Positions 1 through 10,284 of a DNA stretch of 64,000 bases are shown here, one piece after another. The position numbers and the translations under genes were made by a program. Positions within the stretch are counted from its first letter, which is position 1. Every line of letters begins with the position of its first letter. Under the pieces are notes generated by a model, which was not told where the DNA came from, did no database searches, and worked only from the letters and a program-made list of their open reading frames with translations. The stretch comes from Paenibacillus sp. MSJ-34 (lineage in GTDB: Bacteria; Bacillota; Bacilli; Paenibacillales; Paenibacillaceae): assembly GCF_018918005.1 (NCBI RefSeq), contig NZ_JAHLPR010000015.1, positions 1 through 64,000 on the forward strand, in the 5' to 3' direction.

Positions 1-46
1 GTCCATGTTCATCAAAGAAGATTCGTTTTAGCACGTTCGTCTCCAT
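1..46 (-). mobile_element. possible 5' end of an IS91-family transposase gene (cut by window edge)
   Basis: A minus-strand ATG at 44-46 opens a frame reading METNVLKRIFFDEHG that runs off the left edge of the window. It is preceded by an AAGG/AGGA-rich stretch that could serve as a ribosome binding site. The NVLKRIFFDEHG start resembles, from memory, the N-terminus of IS91-type zinc-binding transposases found in Bacillales. Only 15 residues are visible, so neither the family nor an intact gene can be confirmed. Confidence 0.3.
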
Positions 47-119
47 ATCCTAACCTTACCAAAAACAAAAACGAGGCGGAAGCCCTGCCCACCCCAAAAT
101 TTTATAAATTCTATAATGT

Positions 120-158
120 AAAAAAAGACATCCGAACGCCATCGTTCGAATGTCTTTA
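120..158 (-). terminator. intrinsic terminator of the stalk-domain gene
   Basis: A stem pairs 124-138 with 143-157 (AAAGACAT and CGAACG blocks with one mismatch). On the minus strand it is followed by a run of six T. It lies about 30 bp after the stop of the 187-2091 gene and ends the htrA-like/stalk-protein transcript. Confidence 0.8.
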
Positions 159-186
159 CCGGCCCGCAGCCGGGCGCCGCTTTCCC

Positions 187-2091
187 TTATCCTTTGAACT
201 GGAACGATTTCACGAACCCGCTCCATGCCTTCATATTGCTGTCCGTCCGGTTCGGCTCGTTGATGACGAGGGAAAGGATGTACGTTTTTTTGTTTTTCTC
301 GAACATGACTTGCTCGAGGTAAATGTTGTAGCCTGCGCTCACGCCTTGCATCATAAACGTATGCGCCGGAACGCCGGCGACGGTCGTTTGGCCGAACTCG
401 GCCTTCTTGACGTCGGGATCGTCCTTCAGCTCTTTCTCGTAAAAGTTTTTCAAGGTGGCCATACTGCGGGCGAGCGTTTCTTTCTCGTCGACCTGAATGC
501 GGACTTGGCCCCCGAGGAAGGTGTAATCCACCGTCGGAGACTCGAGGCTGCCCGCTCTGTCGTCGCCGGACCAGTAAGCCGGAACCGCAACCGAATAGTT
601 ATACGCTTTAGACGACTTTACGGCTGTTTTGCCGCGGTCGACATATTCGTCGGGATCGGAGATGACGCCGAAGTTGTCGTCGATATAATCGAAGTCGATC
701 GCCACCGTTTTGAGCAGCGTTGCAAACTGGCTCGCTTCCTTGGCGCTCTCGTCTTTGGCGAACGAATATTCCAAATAATATTTGTAATCGCCCTTGACGA
801 GAAATACTTCATGCTCCGTAATCCAGCCGTCGCCCAAATCGTATTCGAACGTTCGCAATACAGCGTCGTTCCCGGCCGCCTTCACCGATCCCGAATCGAT
901 GACTTTGCCGTAGTCGGGCGCGAAGGAGTCGCGGAATTCCCGCTCCGTGCGCTGCGCCCATTGCTCCGCCGTCAACCCTTTGTCCGCCGAGGAAACGACG
1001 ATCCGGAAGCGCGTCAATCCGATGCCGAATTCCATATATTCCGTGTCGATCTGCCACTCCGCCGGTACGCTGAGCTTAATGCCGTAATCCTTGTTCTCCA
1101 CCGGGCGGAAGCCGTTAAGGACGGTAGATACGTCCTTCATTGATTTATCGGCCGCGTCGAACGACGGTTGGAAGCTGTCGAGCAAATCGTAATGCTTCGC
1201 CAATTCCTTATAATTTTTCGCTTTGGCATCGCCGAAATAAACTTCGTAATACGTTCCCTCATGGTAATAAGCGCGCGTGACGCTGAAATGGCCGTCCGGC
1301 TCCTTGGCGATAACTTGCGCATACGGATAAGCCGTTTTGTCCGCCTTTCTTTTATCGATCAAAACGCCGTCCTCGTCTGCCAGACGATCCGTCAAATAGC
1401 CGAGCAATTCCTCGTTCGTCCATTCTTCATCGTTCGTCACCACAAAAATGTACAACAAGTATTCGCCTTTCGCGTCCGTGAAGGAAATATAATTTTCTTC
1501 CGGGGAGTAATAGTCTTGCACCAACCCGGCCGGATACTTCATCGACCAATTGTAGTAACTGTTGCCGATTTTCGTCTTGCCAAGATCGCTGTCGATACTC
1601 GGAGGCGCTCCGGCTTCCTCCGTTCCTGTACGCGGAGCGGACGCCTTGACCGCGATCCCTCCGTCATCGGTTGGCGCGAGCGTGGCGCCGAATGCGTCCA
1701 CGACGGTGCGCAGCGGCACCATCAAGACGTCGGACTTCCATTTCGGCGCGGCGGCTAACGCGACCTGCTTGCCGTCCACAACCGCCGCCTTCTCCCCGAT
1801 CGTAAACACGATCTTATGATTTCCGTATGTAAGATGAATCAATTTATTTTTCTCAAGGGTGAATTTGGCGCCGAACGCTTTCGTAATGACGCTGAGCGGC
1901 ACCATCGCTGTCCCGTTGTCCGCGTAAGGCTTGGCGATGTCCACCGCCTGACCGTTAATCGACGCCGCGGAGCTGCCGACTTTGACGCGGAACTCGATCG
2001 AACCGCCTTCTTCTTCCGCCGCGAACGCAGTTGGCACGCAAAGTCCGAACGCGAATAGCATGACCGCAAACCATAATCCTGTTTTTTTCAT
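187..2091 (-). CDS. secreted protein with N-terminal stalk (copper amine oxidase N-like) domain
   Basis: A 634-residue exported protein with a signal peptide ending near residue 25 (PTAFAAEEE). Residues about 35-150 form a copper-amine-oxidase-N/stalk domain: the two characteristic blocks AMVPLSVITKAFGA and LMVPLRTVVDAFGA are visible. The remaining 480 residues contain three similar segments starting near residues 178, 335 and 490, each with a YNWSMKYP/YGIKLSVP/YNYSVAVP-like beta motif. This suggests a repeated lipoprotein-like fold, but I recognise no catalytic family. It starts 21 bp after the stop of the upstream htrA-like gene and is probably cotranscribed. Likely a cell-surface protein; specific role unknown. 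Confidence 0.75.
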   Translation of the reverse strand: MKKTGLWFAVMLFAFGLCVPTAFAAEEEGGSIEFRVKVGSSAASINGQAVDIAKPYADNGTAMVPLSVITKAFGAKFTLEKNKLIHLTYGNHKIVFTIGEKAAVVDGKQVALAAAPKWKSDVLMVPLRTVVDAFGATLAPTDDGGIAVKASAPRTGTEEAGAPPSIDSDLGKTKIGNSYYNWSMKYPAGLVQDYYSPEENYISFTDAKGEYLLYIFVVTNDEEWTNEELLGYLTDRLADEDGVLIDKRKADKTAYPYAQVIAKEPDGHFSVTRAYYHEGTYYEVYFGDAKAKNYKELAKHYDLLDSFQPSFDAADKSMKDVSTVLNGFRPVENKDYGIKLSVPAEWQIDTEYMEFGIGLTRFRIVVSSADKGLTAEQWAQRTEREFRDSFAPDYGKVIDSGSVKAAGNDAVLRTFEYDLGDGWITEHEVFLVKGDYKYYLEYSFAKDESAKEASQFATLLKTVAIDFDYIDDNFGVISDPDEYVDRGKTAVKSSKAYNYSVAVPAYWSGDDRAGSLESPTVDYTFLGGQVRIQVDEKETLARSMATLKNFYEKELKDDPDVKKAEFGQTTVAGVPAHTFMMQGVSAGYNIYLEQVMFEKNKKTYILSLVINEPNRTDSNMKAWSGFVKSFQFKG

Positions 2092-2112
2092 GAAATAAAC
2101 TCCTTTGTCTCT

Positions 2113-3258
<1,146 letters not shown>

Positions 3259-3365
3259 CTTCCGGTTTCGTTCCTCTCTCTATTAGTCTTTCCTCTATCA
3301 TCTATAAGTCTCTCTTCTTTGTACCACACTCTACCAGGCAATACAAATCTATGAGCCTCTTGATC

Positions 3366-3428
3366 GCAAAAGAAAATGGAAGCTCCGTATATCGGGGCCC
3401 ATCTCTCCCTCCGAATCCGGACTTCCAT
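3366..3428 (-). terminator. probable terminator of the sugar isomerase gene
   Basis: On the minus strand AATGGAAG-TCCG pairs across a long loop with CGGA-CTTCCATT and is followed by TTCTTTTG. It lies 45 bp beyond the stop at 3472. The large loop lowers certainty. Confidence 0.5.
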
Positions 3429-3471
3429 TATAAGTACGCTATAGCCGGGTCAAATATGCCCGTCTACCTCA

Positions 3472-4350
3472 TTAAGCTTTATACCGCCGGATAAATTCCA
3501 CCGCTTTGCGGATATCGATCTCCGGCTGATCGCCGACCTCGCGTTCGATCGTCAAATAGCCCGCGTATCCGATGTCCTGCAATGCGGCAAAATAACGGTC
3601 AAAATCGACCTTGCCTTCGCCGAGCGGCACTTCCGCGAACATTTCGCCAGACGATACCATTTGCGAGATTTTGCCGTGATCCATCGGTTCGAAGCCGAGC
3701 GCCCCGTATACTTCGCGCGGATCGACCTCCCTATAGCGGATGCCGTCCTTCACATGCGTATGCACGATATAGTCTTTCAAGGCATACACGCCCGCGACCG
3801 GATCGTCGCCGGTTACCATCACCATATTGGCAGGGTCGAAGTTGACGGAAACGCCGTTCGTGCTGAGCGAGTCGAGGAAGCGTTTCAGATGAAGCGCCCG
3901 CTCCGGCCCGGTTTCGATCGCGAAATACGCGCCCGCATTATGCGCATATTGGCTCAGTTCCTCGCATGCCGTCTGCATGCTGTGATAGATTTCGCCGTTC
4001 TCGTCTTCCGGCACGATGCCGATATGCGTCGTAACGATATTCGTGCCCAGGTCGAGCGCCAAATCGAGAATTCGTTTCGACTTTTCCACCTTGTCGGGGT
4101 TGGCGGTCTTGTCTTGAAAGCCATGCCCGCCCAAGTCGCCGCATAGCGCTGAAATTTCCAGTCCATGCGAAGCGATCAAATCTTTCAGTTCGCGCCGCCC
4201 CGCGGCCGTTAAATTGGCCGGGTCCATCTCGCCCTTCACCGCATAGATTTGCACCCCGTCCGCTCCGACTTCCTTCGCCTTTTTCAATCCTTCGCGCACG
4301 CCGACGCCGAAGCTGTCTACGATCACGCCGATTTTATTCGTCAACTTCAT
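3472..4350 (-). CDS. sugar phosphate isomerase/epimerase (TIM barrel, xylose-isomerase-like)
   Basis: A 292-residue AP-endonuclease-2/xylose-isomerase-like TIM barrel. Visible features include the N-terminal IGVIVDSFG strand, GADGVQIYAV, the acidic metal-site segment YFAIETGPE, NFDPANMVM, the HTHVKDG histidine motif, and a C-terminal YLTIEREVGD strand. Such proteins isomerise or epimerise sugars, inositols or sugar acids with a divalent metal; the substrate cannot be read from sequence. It stands alone, with its own terminator, between the htrA-like gene and a 1-kb repeat spacer. It is not clearly in the operon of the ABC transporter beyond the spacer, although a functional link with that transporter is possible. 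Confidence 0.82.
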   Translation of the reverse strand: MKLTNKIGVIVDSFGVGVREGLKKAKEVGADGVQIYAVKGEMDPANLTAAGRRELKDLIASHGLEISALCGDLGGHGFQDKTANPDKVEKSKRILDLALDLGTNIVTTHIGIVPEDENGEIYHSMQTACEELSQYAHNAGAYFAIETGPERALHLKRFLDSLSTNGVSVNFDPANMVMVTGDDPVAGVYALKDYIVHTHVKDGIRYREVDPREVYGALGFEPMDHGKISQMVSSGEMFAEVPLGEGKVDFDRYFAALQDIGYAGYLTIEREVGDQPEIDIRKAVEFIRRYKA

Positions 4351-4633
4351 CCAATTGTCCCTCCCCTATTCATTTGTATATAACATTCCACTTTCCACTC
4401 CGAAATCCTCTTCCTCATCGCTTCGTTGGAAATAAAGACTATCGGCGAGGTTCAAAATTTATAACGGTTATGAAAAACCTTTAATAGAAACAAGCCTGAC
4501 TTTCCGGTTCTAACGAACTTCAGCGTCCTTTCGCTTCGAATCCCACGATTTTATCACGAGCGTTGCATCGAGAAATTGCTATCCGGACCGTACGGCCGTT
4601 ATTTTGCGTCAAAACCGTTTATTCACGGTTTAG

Positions 4634-4712
4634 GCGGACATTGGTTCCGTTATCCGTTCATCGCAGGGCTTATTTTTACGCTCTTGCCGCGAATAGAGGA
4701 TCGTATGTCCGC
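4634..4712. repeat. 79-bp inverted-ended repeat, copy A
   Basis: Begins GCGGACAT and ends ATGTCCGC, giving an 8-bp terminal inverted repeat. A second copy of exactly the same length lies at 39108-39186. Both share GTTCCGTTAT near the left end and an AATAG-GGATCGT block near the right end, while the middle has diverged. No coding capacity. It looks like a small non-autonomous element or a REP-like intergenic unit. Confidence 0.65.
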
Positions 4713-4876
4713 GAACTGTCCGAAATTGGGCGTTTTGTAACAATCAGCTTCTTCGGTGTCCGCGAACTTGGGAGCGAGGCGGTAGAACCAATGTGAAGGT
4801 TTAGTACGGTAATCCGCACAACTGTTTCAATATTGCTGAAAAAAGTTAATGCAACGCCAGTGATAATCCTGCTCAG

Positions 4877-5333
4877 GTATGCGAACAATCGTACAAAACA
4901 AGCGGCTCACACTTCCAATCCATCGACTTAGTTCGAAATTTCGTACATAATGAGCAATTCCGGACCTATTCCCACAAAGGTGTACGAAAAATCGTACGAA
5001 ACGAGTGCCGCACGCTTCAAATCCATCGACTTAGTTCGAAATTTCATACACAATGAGCGATTTCGCCCTTATTCCCGCAAAGGTGTACGAATAATCGTAC
5101 AAACTAGCGGCACACACTTCCAGTCCATCGACTTAGTTCGAAATTTCGTACATACTCGCCGATTTGAGCCCTATTCCCGCAAAGGTGTACGAAAAATCGT
5201 ACGAAACAAGTGCCGCACACTTCCAATCCATCGACTTAGTTCGAAATTTCGTACATAATGAGCAATTCCGCCCCTATTCCCGCAATGGTATGCGAAAAAT
5301 CGTACGAAACAAGTGCCGCTCGAACCGCCAAAT
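4877..5333. repeat. tandem array of about 4.4 units of 103 bp
   Basis: Units begin at 4877, 4980, 5083, 5185 and 5288 (the last partial). Each opens with a hairpin of the type GTACGA-AAAA-TCGTAC, then a GTGCCGCAC-like block, an identical CATCGACTTAGTTCGAAATT core, a CGTACATAATGAG block and CTATTCCCGCAAAG. Spacing is 103, 103, 102 and 103 bp. Related single units, some inverted, lie around 48590-48680 and 50060-50210, so this is a dispersed family that has expanded here. Confidence 0.85.
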
Positions 5334-5353
5334 CGCCCCCTATCCTTCCACCG

Positions 5354-6241
5354 TTACCCCTTCACCGAGCCGGCGACCATCCCTTTCATCACCTGCTCCT
5401 GAAAGATCAAATAAACGGCAATCGTCGGAATGACGGCCAAGGACAGCGCCGCGAACGTCAACCGATAATCCGTCATATAGCCGGTGGCGAACATGGACAA
5501 GCTAAGCGGCAGCGTCTGCAGCGCCGGCTTGCTGATGAACACGAGCGCGAACGCGAAATCGTTCCAGAAGCGCAGAAACGCAAGAATGCCTACCGTCGCC
5601 AGCGCCGGGAGGGACAAGGGCAGCATCATGCGCATGAAGAAGCCCCAATAGCCCGTGCCGTCGATCAGGGACGCCTCCTCGATCTCTTTCGGGATGGACG
5701 TCATGTAAGCCATCGTGACGAAGATGGCGAGCGACAATTCGAATGCGGTGTACGGCATAATAAGCGCCCAATACGTGTCGAGCATGCCGATCTTTTTCAT
5801 TAATATAAATAACGGAACAAGCGTGCTATGGATCGGGATCAGCATCCCGAGCAAGAAGATGCCCATAACCGCCGCCCGCAGTCTAAACTTGAACCGCGAC
5901 AGCACGAAGGCGGCCATCGCGCCGATGACTAACGTAAGAATGAGCGCCGCAAAGGTGACGATGAGCGAGTTGGTGAAGGAAACGCCCATTTTGGCAACCG
6001 TCCAGGCGTCCGTAAAATTGTTCCAATGCCACTCGCGCGGCACGCCGAACGGACGCTCGTAAAATTCGGGATTCGATTTGAACGCGCTGATAAACAGCCA
6101 GAACAGCGGATACAGCGTCACAAAGGCGTATAACGTCAGGACAATATTCAACGCTCCGCGCCGCGCCTGCTTCCACCGGAACGCCGCACCCGGCGGCGAA
6201 GGCTTATGAAGTTCGGCCGCATTTTGCATCTTCGTATTCAT
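5354..6241 (-). CDS. sugar ABC transporter permease, MalG type (transporter 1)
   Basis: A 295-residue carbohydrate ABC permease of the MalG class with six predicted membrane segments (first at about 33-53, LNIVLTLYAFVTLYPLFWLF). The cytoplasmic EAA loop is visible as EEASLIDGTGYWGFFMRMMLPLSLPA, the contact site for the ATPase. The C-terminus MKGMVAGSVKG is typical of the family. It is 15 bp downstream of the partner permease. No ATPase gene is nearby, so a shared MsmX/UgpC-type ATPase encoded elsewhere is inferred. Confidence 0.93.
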   Translation of the reverse strand: MNTKMQNAAELHKPSPPGAAFRWKQARRGALNIVLTLYAFVTLYPLFWLFISAFKSNPEFYERPFGVPREWHWNNFTDAWTVAKMGVSFTNSLIVTFAALILTLVIGAMAAFVLSRFKFRLRAAVMGIFLLGMLIPIHSTLVPLFILMKKIGMLDTYWALIMPYTAFELSLAIFVTMAYMTSIPKEIEEASLIDGTGYWGFFMRMMLPLSLPALATVGILAFLRFWNDFAFALVFISKPALQTLPLSLSMFATGYMTDYRLTFAALSLAVIPTIAVYLIFQEQVMKGMVAGSVKG

Positions 6242-6256
6242 TCGTATTCAGGCCCC

Positions 6257-7135
6257 CTATCGCGTATTCCGCTGCTTCATGATGAATTGGCTGCCCGCCA
6301 CCATAATCAGGCTAATGACGACGATCGCGGTCGAGACGGCGCTGCCGTAGCCGAAACGGTAGATGCTGAACGTATTGTTGTACATATAGGATGCGAGCAG
6401 CTCCGTCGAATGCGCCGGCCCTCCGCCGGTCATGACGTAGATCAGATCGAACGTCTTCAAACTGCCGGAAATGCACAGTACAACCGTCACCTTGATCGTA
6501 TCCCAAATCATCGGCAGCTTGATCGAGAACAGCTTGCGCCAAGGGTTCGCCCCGTCGATGGCGGCCGCGTCCTCGATTTCAGCCGGAATGTTCTGCAAGG
6601 CGGCGATATACATAATCATATAGGGGCCGATAAAATTCCAGATAATCGGAACGGCCAGCATGTACATCGATATTTTCGGATTGGACAGCCACGCCTGCTT
6701 CCAGGAACCCAGCCCGACCGTATCGAGAACAAAATTTAAAATCCCGATTTGCGGATGATAAATATAACCCCAAATGATCCCAATCACGACGGAAGAGAGG
6801 ACCATCGGCAAAAAGACGGCGGAACGGATCGCCCGCTGAAACAGCGTACTTTGGCGCAATACGAGCGCCAGCGCCAGCGCGATCGGCACTTGACCGAAAA
6901 CGGAAGCGGCGACAACGATCAAATTGTTGCGGAACGATTGCCAAAAAATCGGATCTTGCACAATTTCCGCATAATTGCCGAAGCCGATAAACTTCATCGC
7001 TCCGATCCCTTTCCAATCGAAAAAACCGTAGTAGGCCGACCAGACGATCGGCACGATGACGAAAAACGAGAAAATGAGCAGCGCCGGCAAAAGACCTGCC
7101 GCGATAACCCCCCGGATGCGGGCTTTGGATGTCAT
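6257..7135 (-). CDS. sugar ABC transporter permease, MalF type (transporter 1)
   Basis: A 292-residue MalF-like permease from ATG 7133-7135, chosen because GGAGGG at about 7142-7147 is well placed for it; an upstream in-frame start would add 26 unlikely residues. Six membrane segments are visible, and the EAA loop reads EIEDAAAIDGANPWRKLFSIKLPM. It pairs with the MalG-type protein to form the channel. A GC-rich hairpin separates it from the binding-protein gene, which should lower permease expression relative to the lipoprotein. Confidence 0.92.
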   Translation of the reverse strand: MTSKARIRGVIAAGLLPALLIFSFFVIVPIVWSAYYGFFDWKGIGAMKFIGFGNYAEIVQDPIFWQSFRNNLIVVAASVFGQVPIALALALVLRQSTLFQRAIRSAVFLPMVLSSVVIGIIWGYIYHPQIGILNFVLDTVGLGSWKQAWLSNPKISMYMLAVPIIWNFIGPYMIMYIAALQNIPAEIEDAAAIDGANPWRKLFSIKLPMIWDTIKVTVVLCISGSLKTFDLIYVMTGGGPAHSTELLASYMYNNTFSIYRFGYGSAVSTAIVVISLIMVAGSQFIMKQRNTR

Positions 7136-7219
7136 GACTTCCCTCCTGTAAAGAAAAGGTGATGCTGTCGAAACAGTAAACGAGCAAATGACCGCGTATG
7201 CGATCCCTTCCAATATGCC

Positions 7220-7250
7220 AAGGAAGCGCCGGATTGCGGCGCTTCCCTTA
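7220..7250 (-). terminator. intergenic hairpin/attenuator between binding protein and permease genes
   Basis: GGAAGCGCCG at 7222-7231 pairs perfectly with CGGCGCTTCC at 7237-7246 around a short loop, 4 bp after the binding-protein stop. The T-run on the minus strand is weak. It fits a partial terminator or 3' stabiliser that sets high lipoprotein-to-permease ratios in such operons. Confidence 0.7.
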
Positions 7251-7253
7251 AGA

Positions 7254-8627
7254 CTAATTTTCCAACGATTTCGCTTGCGCGTCTTGAATTTTCTGCGCGA
7301 TGCTTTGCGGATCCCCGCCCATCAACAGTTCTTGCAAGCCGTTGTTGACGGCGTCCGAGCCCGCCGAAGTCATGACGTTGTCGTAGACCGGCGTCCGCTC
7401 CACGCTGTTGACAAGCTTATACACCTCGCTGAAAATCGGCGATACTTTGCTCTCGTCCAGCTCCGCCTTATAGCTGACCAGGTTGCTGCTGTCGAGCGTC
7501 TTCTTCTGCACGTCCGGACCGGACAGCGCATAGATCAAGTCATAGGCCGCCTGCAGACGATCGCCTTCCACTTTGCTGCTCAAACCGAGGGCCGAGCCGA
7601 GCGCGCCGGATACCGAATTCGGATTCCCTTTGCCGCCGGGCACGGACGGCAGCACCGTCGCCCCCATATCCTTCATTTGCTCCGGCGTCGCATTCGCCGC
7701 CAAGTTCGAGAGCGCCCAACCGCCGTCGATCATCATCGCCGCTTGCCCTTGGGCGAACATCACTTCCATTTGCGTATTGTCGATGCTGTTGAAGCCTTCC
7801 TGGAACGCTCCCGCTTTCCACAGATCCTGTAGAAGCGTCAGCGCTTGTACGAACTCCGGATCGGTAAACTTCGCGCCGTCCTGCGCCGACGCCTTCAGAA
7901 ACCATTCCGTTCCGGTGACGCGATCGGCCAAGGAGCTGATAATGCTCGATTGCGCCAGCCAAGCCGCTTTGTTCCCGAGCGCGATCGGCGTAATGCCGTT
8001 CTCCTTCACCACTTTGACCGCATTCATCAGTTCGTCCCACGTCTTCGGCACTTCCAAATTATATTTTTCAAGAATCGCTTTGTTGTAAAACAGAATCGAT
8101 GTCGGCGTCAAACCGAGCGTAGCGCTATATATGTTCCCGTCGATCGTAAAATCGTCGAACGATCCGGGCAAATACCCGTCTCTCCACTCCGGCTTGCTGT
8201 CAAGCAACGCGTTGATCGGTTGAATAAGACCGCCGGCATGGAATTCCTTCGTCATCGCCCCGGGCCACATCATGAAGACATCCGGCATTTCGTTGGCCGC
8301 CGCTACCGTTTTCAGGCGCGTCTTGTATCCGTCCGGCGGAATCGCCTGAATTTCCAGCTCGATGTCGGGACGTTCCTTTTGGAATTGCTCGATTTGCTCC
8401 CGCATCATCGTCGCGCGCAAATCGTTGCCCGTAAAGTTATGCCAGAGCGACAGCTTTACTTTTTCCTTTTTGGCTTCGCCGCCGTCCCCGGACGTTTGCC
8501 CCGACGATCCCGATCCCGATCCGGACTGCTCGGATTGCGTTCCTTCCGAACCGCTCTTGCCCCCGCCGCAAGCGGCCAATGAAACGGTCAGTACGACCAT
8601 GAGCAAAAATATAAGCGCTTTCTTCAT
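7254..8627 (-). CDS. extracellular sugar-binding lipoprotein (transporter 1)
   Basis: A 457-residue family 1 solute-binding protein. The signal peptide has a lipobox LAAC with Cys20, followed by a Gly/Ser-rich linker (GGGKSGSEG, GSGSGSSG). The mature part shows SLWHNFTGNDL, EIQAIPPDGYKTRLKTVAAANEMPDVFMMW and FAQGQAAMMIDGGWALSNL, typical of MalE-like oligosaccharide or sugar binders. It is the first gene of the transporter 1 operon, with a likely promoter in the 94-bp gap to the two-component system (TATACT -10 on the minus strand near 8660). The ligand is unknown. Confidence 0.92.
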   Translation of the reverse strand: MKKALIFLLMVVLTVSLAACGGGKSGSEGTQSEQSGSGSGSSGQTSGDGGEAKKEKVKLSLWHNFTGNDLRATMMREQIEQFQKERPDIELEIQAIPPDGYKTRLKTVAAANEMPDVFMMWPGAMTKEFHAGGLIQPINALLDSKPEWRDGYLPGSFDDFTIDGNIYSATLGLTPTSILFYNKAILEKYNLEVPKTWDELMNAVKVVKENGITPIALGNKAAWLAQSSIISSLADRVTGTEWFLKASAQDGAKFTDPEFVQALTLLQDLWKAGAFQEGFNSIDNTQMEVMFAQGQAAMMIDGGWALSNLAANATPEQMKDMGATVLPSVPGGKGNPNSVSGALGSALGLSSKVEGDRLQAAYDLIYALSGPDVQKKTLDSSNLVSYKAELDESKVSPIFSEVYKLVNSVERTPVYDNVMTSAGSDAVNNGLQELLMGGDPQSIAQKIQDAQAKSLEN

Positions 8628-8721
8628 TGTTTTACCCCCTCCATCATGTTTACAGGTTCAGTATAAAAGCGCCGTCCTGTTGCCAAAAGGGGATATCCTT
8701 CAGCATCTGGGTAGATAAAAT

Positions 8722-10284
8722 TCAGTTTTTGCCGCGGAATTCGGAAGGCGTTTTGCCCGTATATTTTTTGAACAACTGACCGAAATATTTAATATCTTCG
8801 TAGCCGACCCTTTTCGCGATCTCGCTTATTTTGGCCGGGGATGAAACGAGCAGTTCTTCCGCCAGGCGCATTCGTTCGCGCGTGACAAACTCGAGATAGT
8901 TCATGCCCGTCTCCCGCTTGAACACTTCGCTGAAATGGTTGGGATGCAGATGCACCGCCGCCGCCACTTGCTGCAGCGTAATATGTTTGTCCAAATGCTC
9001 CTGAATGTACGCGATCGACCTCCCAATATAGGATGTACGTCCTTCCGCCACCGTTTTATGATAGGCGTCCATAATCGTCAGCAAATGCTGGAATAACGCT
9101 TCCTCCGGATCGATGAACCGCTCCGGCGCCGCCTGCAATTCGTCGATCGACGGATGCGGCGCAGGATTGGATTTGCCCATTGCTTGCACGACCCGCTCCA
9201 GCCAGCGGTGCCCCGCCACCGCTGCCGAGACGAGGAACGCGCGCAGCGCCGGGGGCGTCAAGTCCGGGTCTTGCAGTTGTTTGCGCACCGTACGGCTTAC
9301 CCAATGTTTCAACTCGATCGAATTGCCTCCATGCAGAATGCTCGCCAGTTCCGCTTCTTCCTCCAGCGAGCATACTTTGCGGCCGCCTTTGCGATCCTTC
9401 ACCTGTTCGTAAGCGGCGATTTCTTCGAATCCGCTTAAGCCTTGATAGGCGGAAGCGTGCAGCGCCTCCGCATAAGAAACCCGCAACTCCGCCGCATCCC
9501 GAACCGCCGTGCCTAGGGCCGCGAACAGGTCGCATTTCAACATTATGCGGATATGAGACATGGCCCGCTGCAAATCGTTACGATCGCTACTTGACCGATA
9601 CCCCCGCAGCACGACGGCGATATCGTCCGCGCGCAACAGCGTCTCGCAATCGAGCAATTCCTTGAGGCTGTTGTCCACGGCGAATAGGAGCAGGCTGCGG
9701 ACATGCGGCTGCGTTCCCCAGCCGGATGCGGTTACGATCGCCGCCTGCAGCGACCTGCCTTGGACGGCGTCGGTCCGCAAGCGCGGCAAATGCGTCCCGG
9801 CTTCGGCTAACAACTCCTCGTCCGGCATCTCTTCCGTCAACAACCGCTCCAGTATGCGGTTGCGGTAGGCGAACCGCCTGTTCTGATCCTGAACGGCTTC
9901 TTCCCGCCGCTGCATAATGTGATGTTTCGCCTTCATGACCGCTTTAATGATCTCTTCGGGCCGGCTCGTCTTAAGCAAATAGTCGCTGACGCCTTCACGA
10001 ATCGCCTGCTGCGCGTAAGCGAAATCGTCGAAGCCGGTTAAAATGATCGTCTCTACCTCCGGATTGAGTTTACGCGCTTCGTGGATCAGTTCGAGCCCGG
10101 TTTTGCCCGCCATTTTAATATCCGTCAAAATGACATGCGGCGCTTCGGCGGCGATCCGCGCCAGCGCCTCTTCGGCCGAATCGGCCGGCTCAAGCAGGCG
10201 GAAGCCGAGACCGGGCCAATCGATGACCGTGCTCAGCCCTCTGCGTATGATCACTTCGTCGTCGACGATTAACAATCGAATCAT
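8722..10284 (-). CDS. YesN-type response regulator, receiver plus AraC domain (system 1)
   Basis: A 520-residue regulator. The N-terminal receiver (1-120) has acidic residues DD8-9, phospho-acceptor Asp55 (ILTDIKM) and Lys105. A long middle region (about 130-410) follows, then a C-terminal AraC pair of helix-turn-helix motifs (about 420-518; KHITLQQVAAAVHLHPNHFSEVFKRETGM and KISEIAKRVGYEDIKYFGQLFKKYTG). Its ATG overlaps the stop of the sensor kinase gene by 4 bp (ATGA), so the two are translationally coupled. It likely activates the adjacent transporter 1 operon in response to a sugar sensed outside the cell. Confidence 0.93.
   Translation of the reverse strand: MIRLLIVDDEVIIRRGLSTVIDWPGLGFRLLEPADSAEEALARIAAEAPHVILTDIKMAGKTGLELIHEARKLNPEVETIILTGFDDFAYAQQAIREGVSDYLLKTSRPEEIIKAVMKAKHHIMQRREEAVQDQNRRFAYRNRILERLLTEEMPDEELLAEAGTHLPRLRTDAVQGRSLQAAIVTASGWGTQPHVRSLLLFAVDNSLKELLDCETLLRADDIAVVLRGYRSSSDRNDLQRAMSHIRIMLKCDLFAALGTAVRDAAELRVSYAEALHASAYQGLSGFEEIAAYEQVKDRKGGRKVCSLEEEAELASILHGGNSIELKHWVSRTVRKQLQDPDLTPPALRAFLVSAAVAGHRWLERVVQAMGKSNPAPHPSIDELQAAPERFIDPEEALFQHLLTIMDAYHKTVAEGRTSYIGRSIAYIQEHLDKHITLQQVAAAVHLHPNHFSEVFKRETGMNYLEFVTRERMRLAEELLVSSPAKISEIAKRVGYEDIKYFGQLFKKYTGKTPSEFRGKN

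Larger units (their letters stand above)
4351..5353. other. 1-kb non-coding spacer made of several repeat families
   Basis: No convincing gene is present. The spacer holds a 79-bp inverted-ended element (4634-4712) and a 103-bp tandem array (4877-5333). Short open frames run through the array, but the period is not a multiple of three and the frames shift from unit to unit, so they are not treated as coding. Confidence 0.7.

Noticed and set aside
4877-5333. CRISPR array
   Set aside because: The entire 103-bp unit is repeated, with no unique spacers and no cas genes nearby.
4950-5433. Repetitive peptides (IDLVRNFVH, RKIVRN units) encoded by the 103-bp array
   Set aside because: The repeat period is 103 or 102 bp and so changes frame at each unit; no start signals; the same unit occurs as isolated non-coding copies elsewhere.
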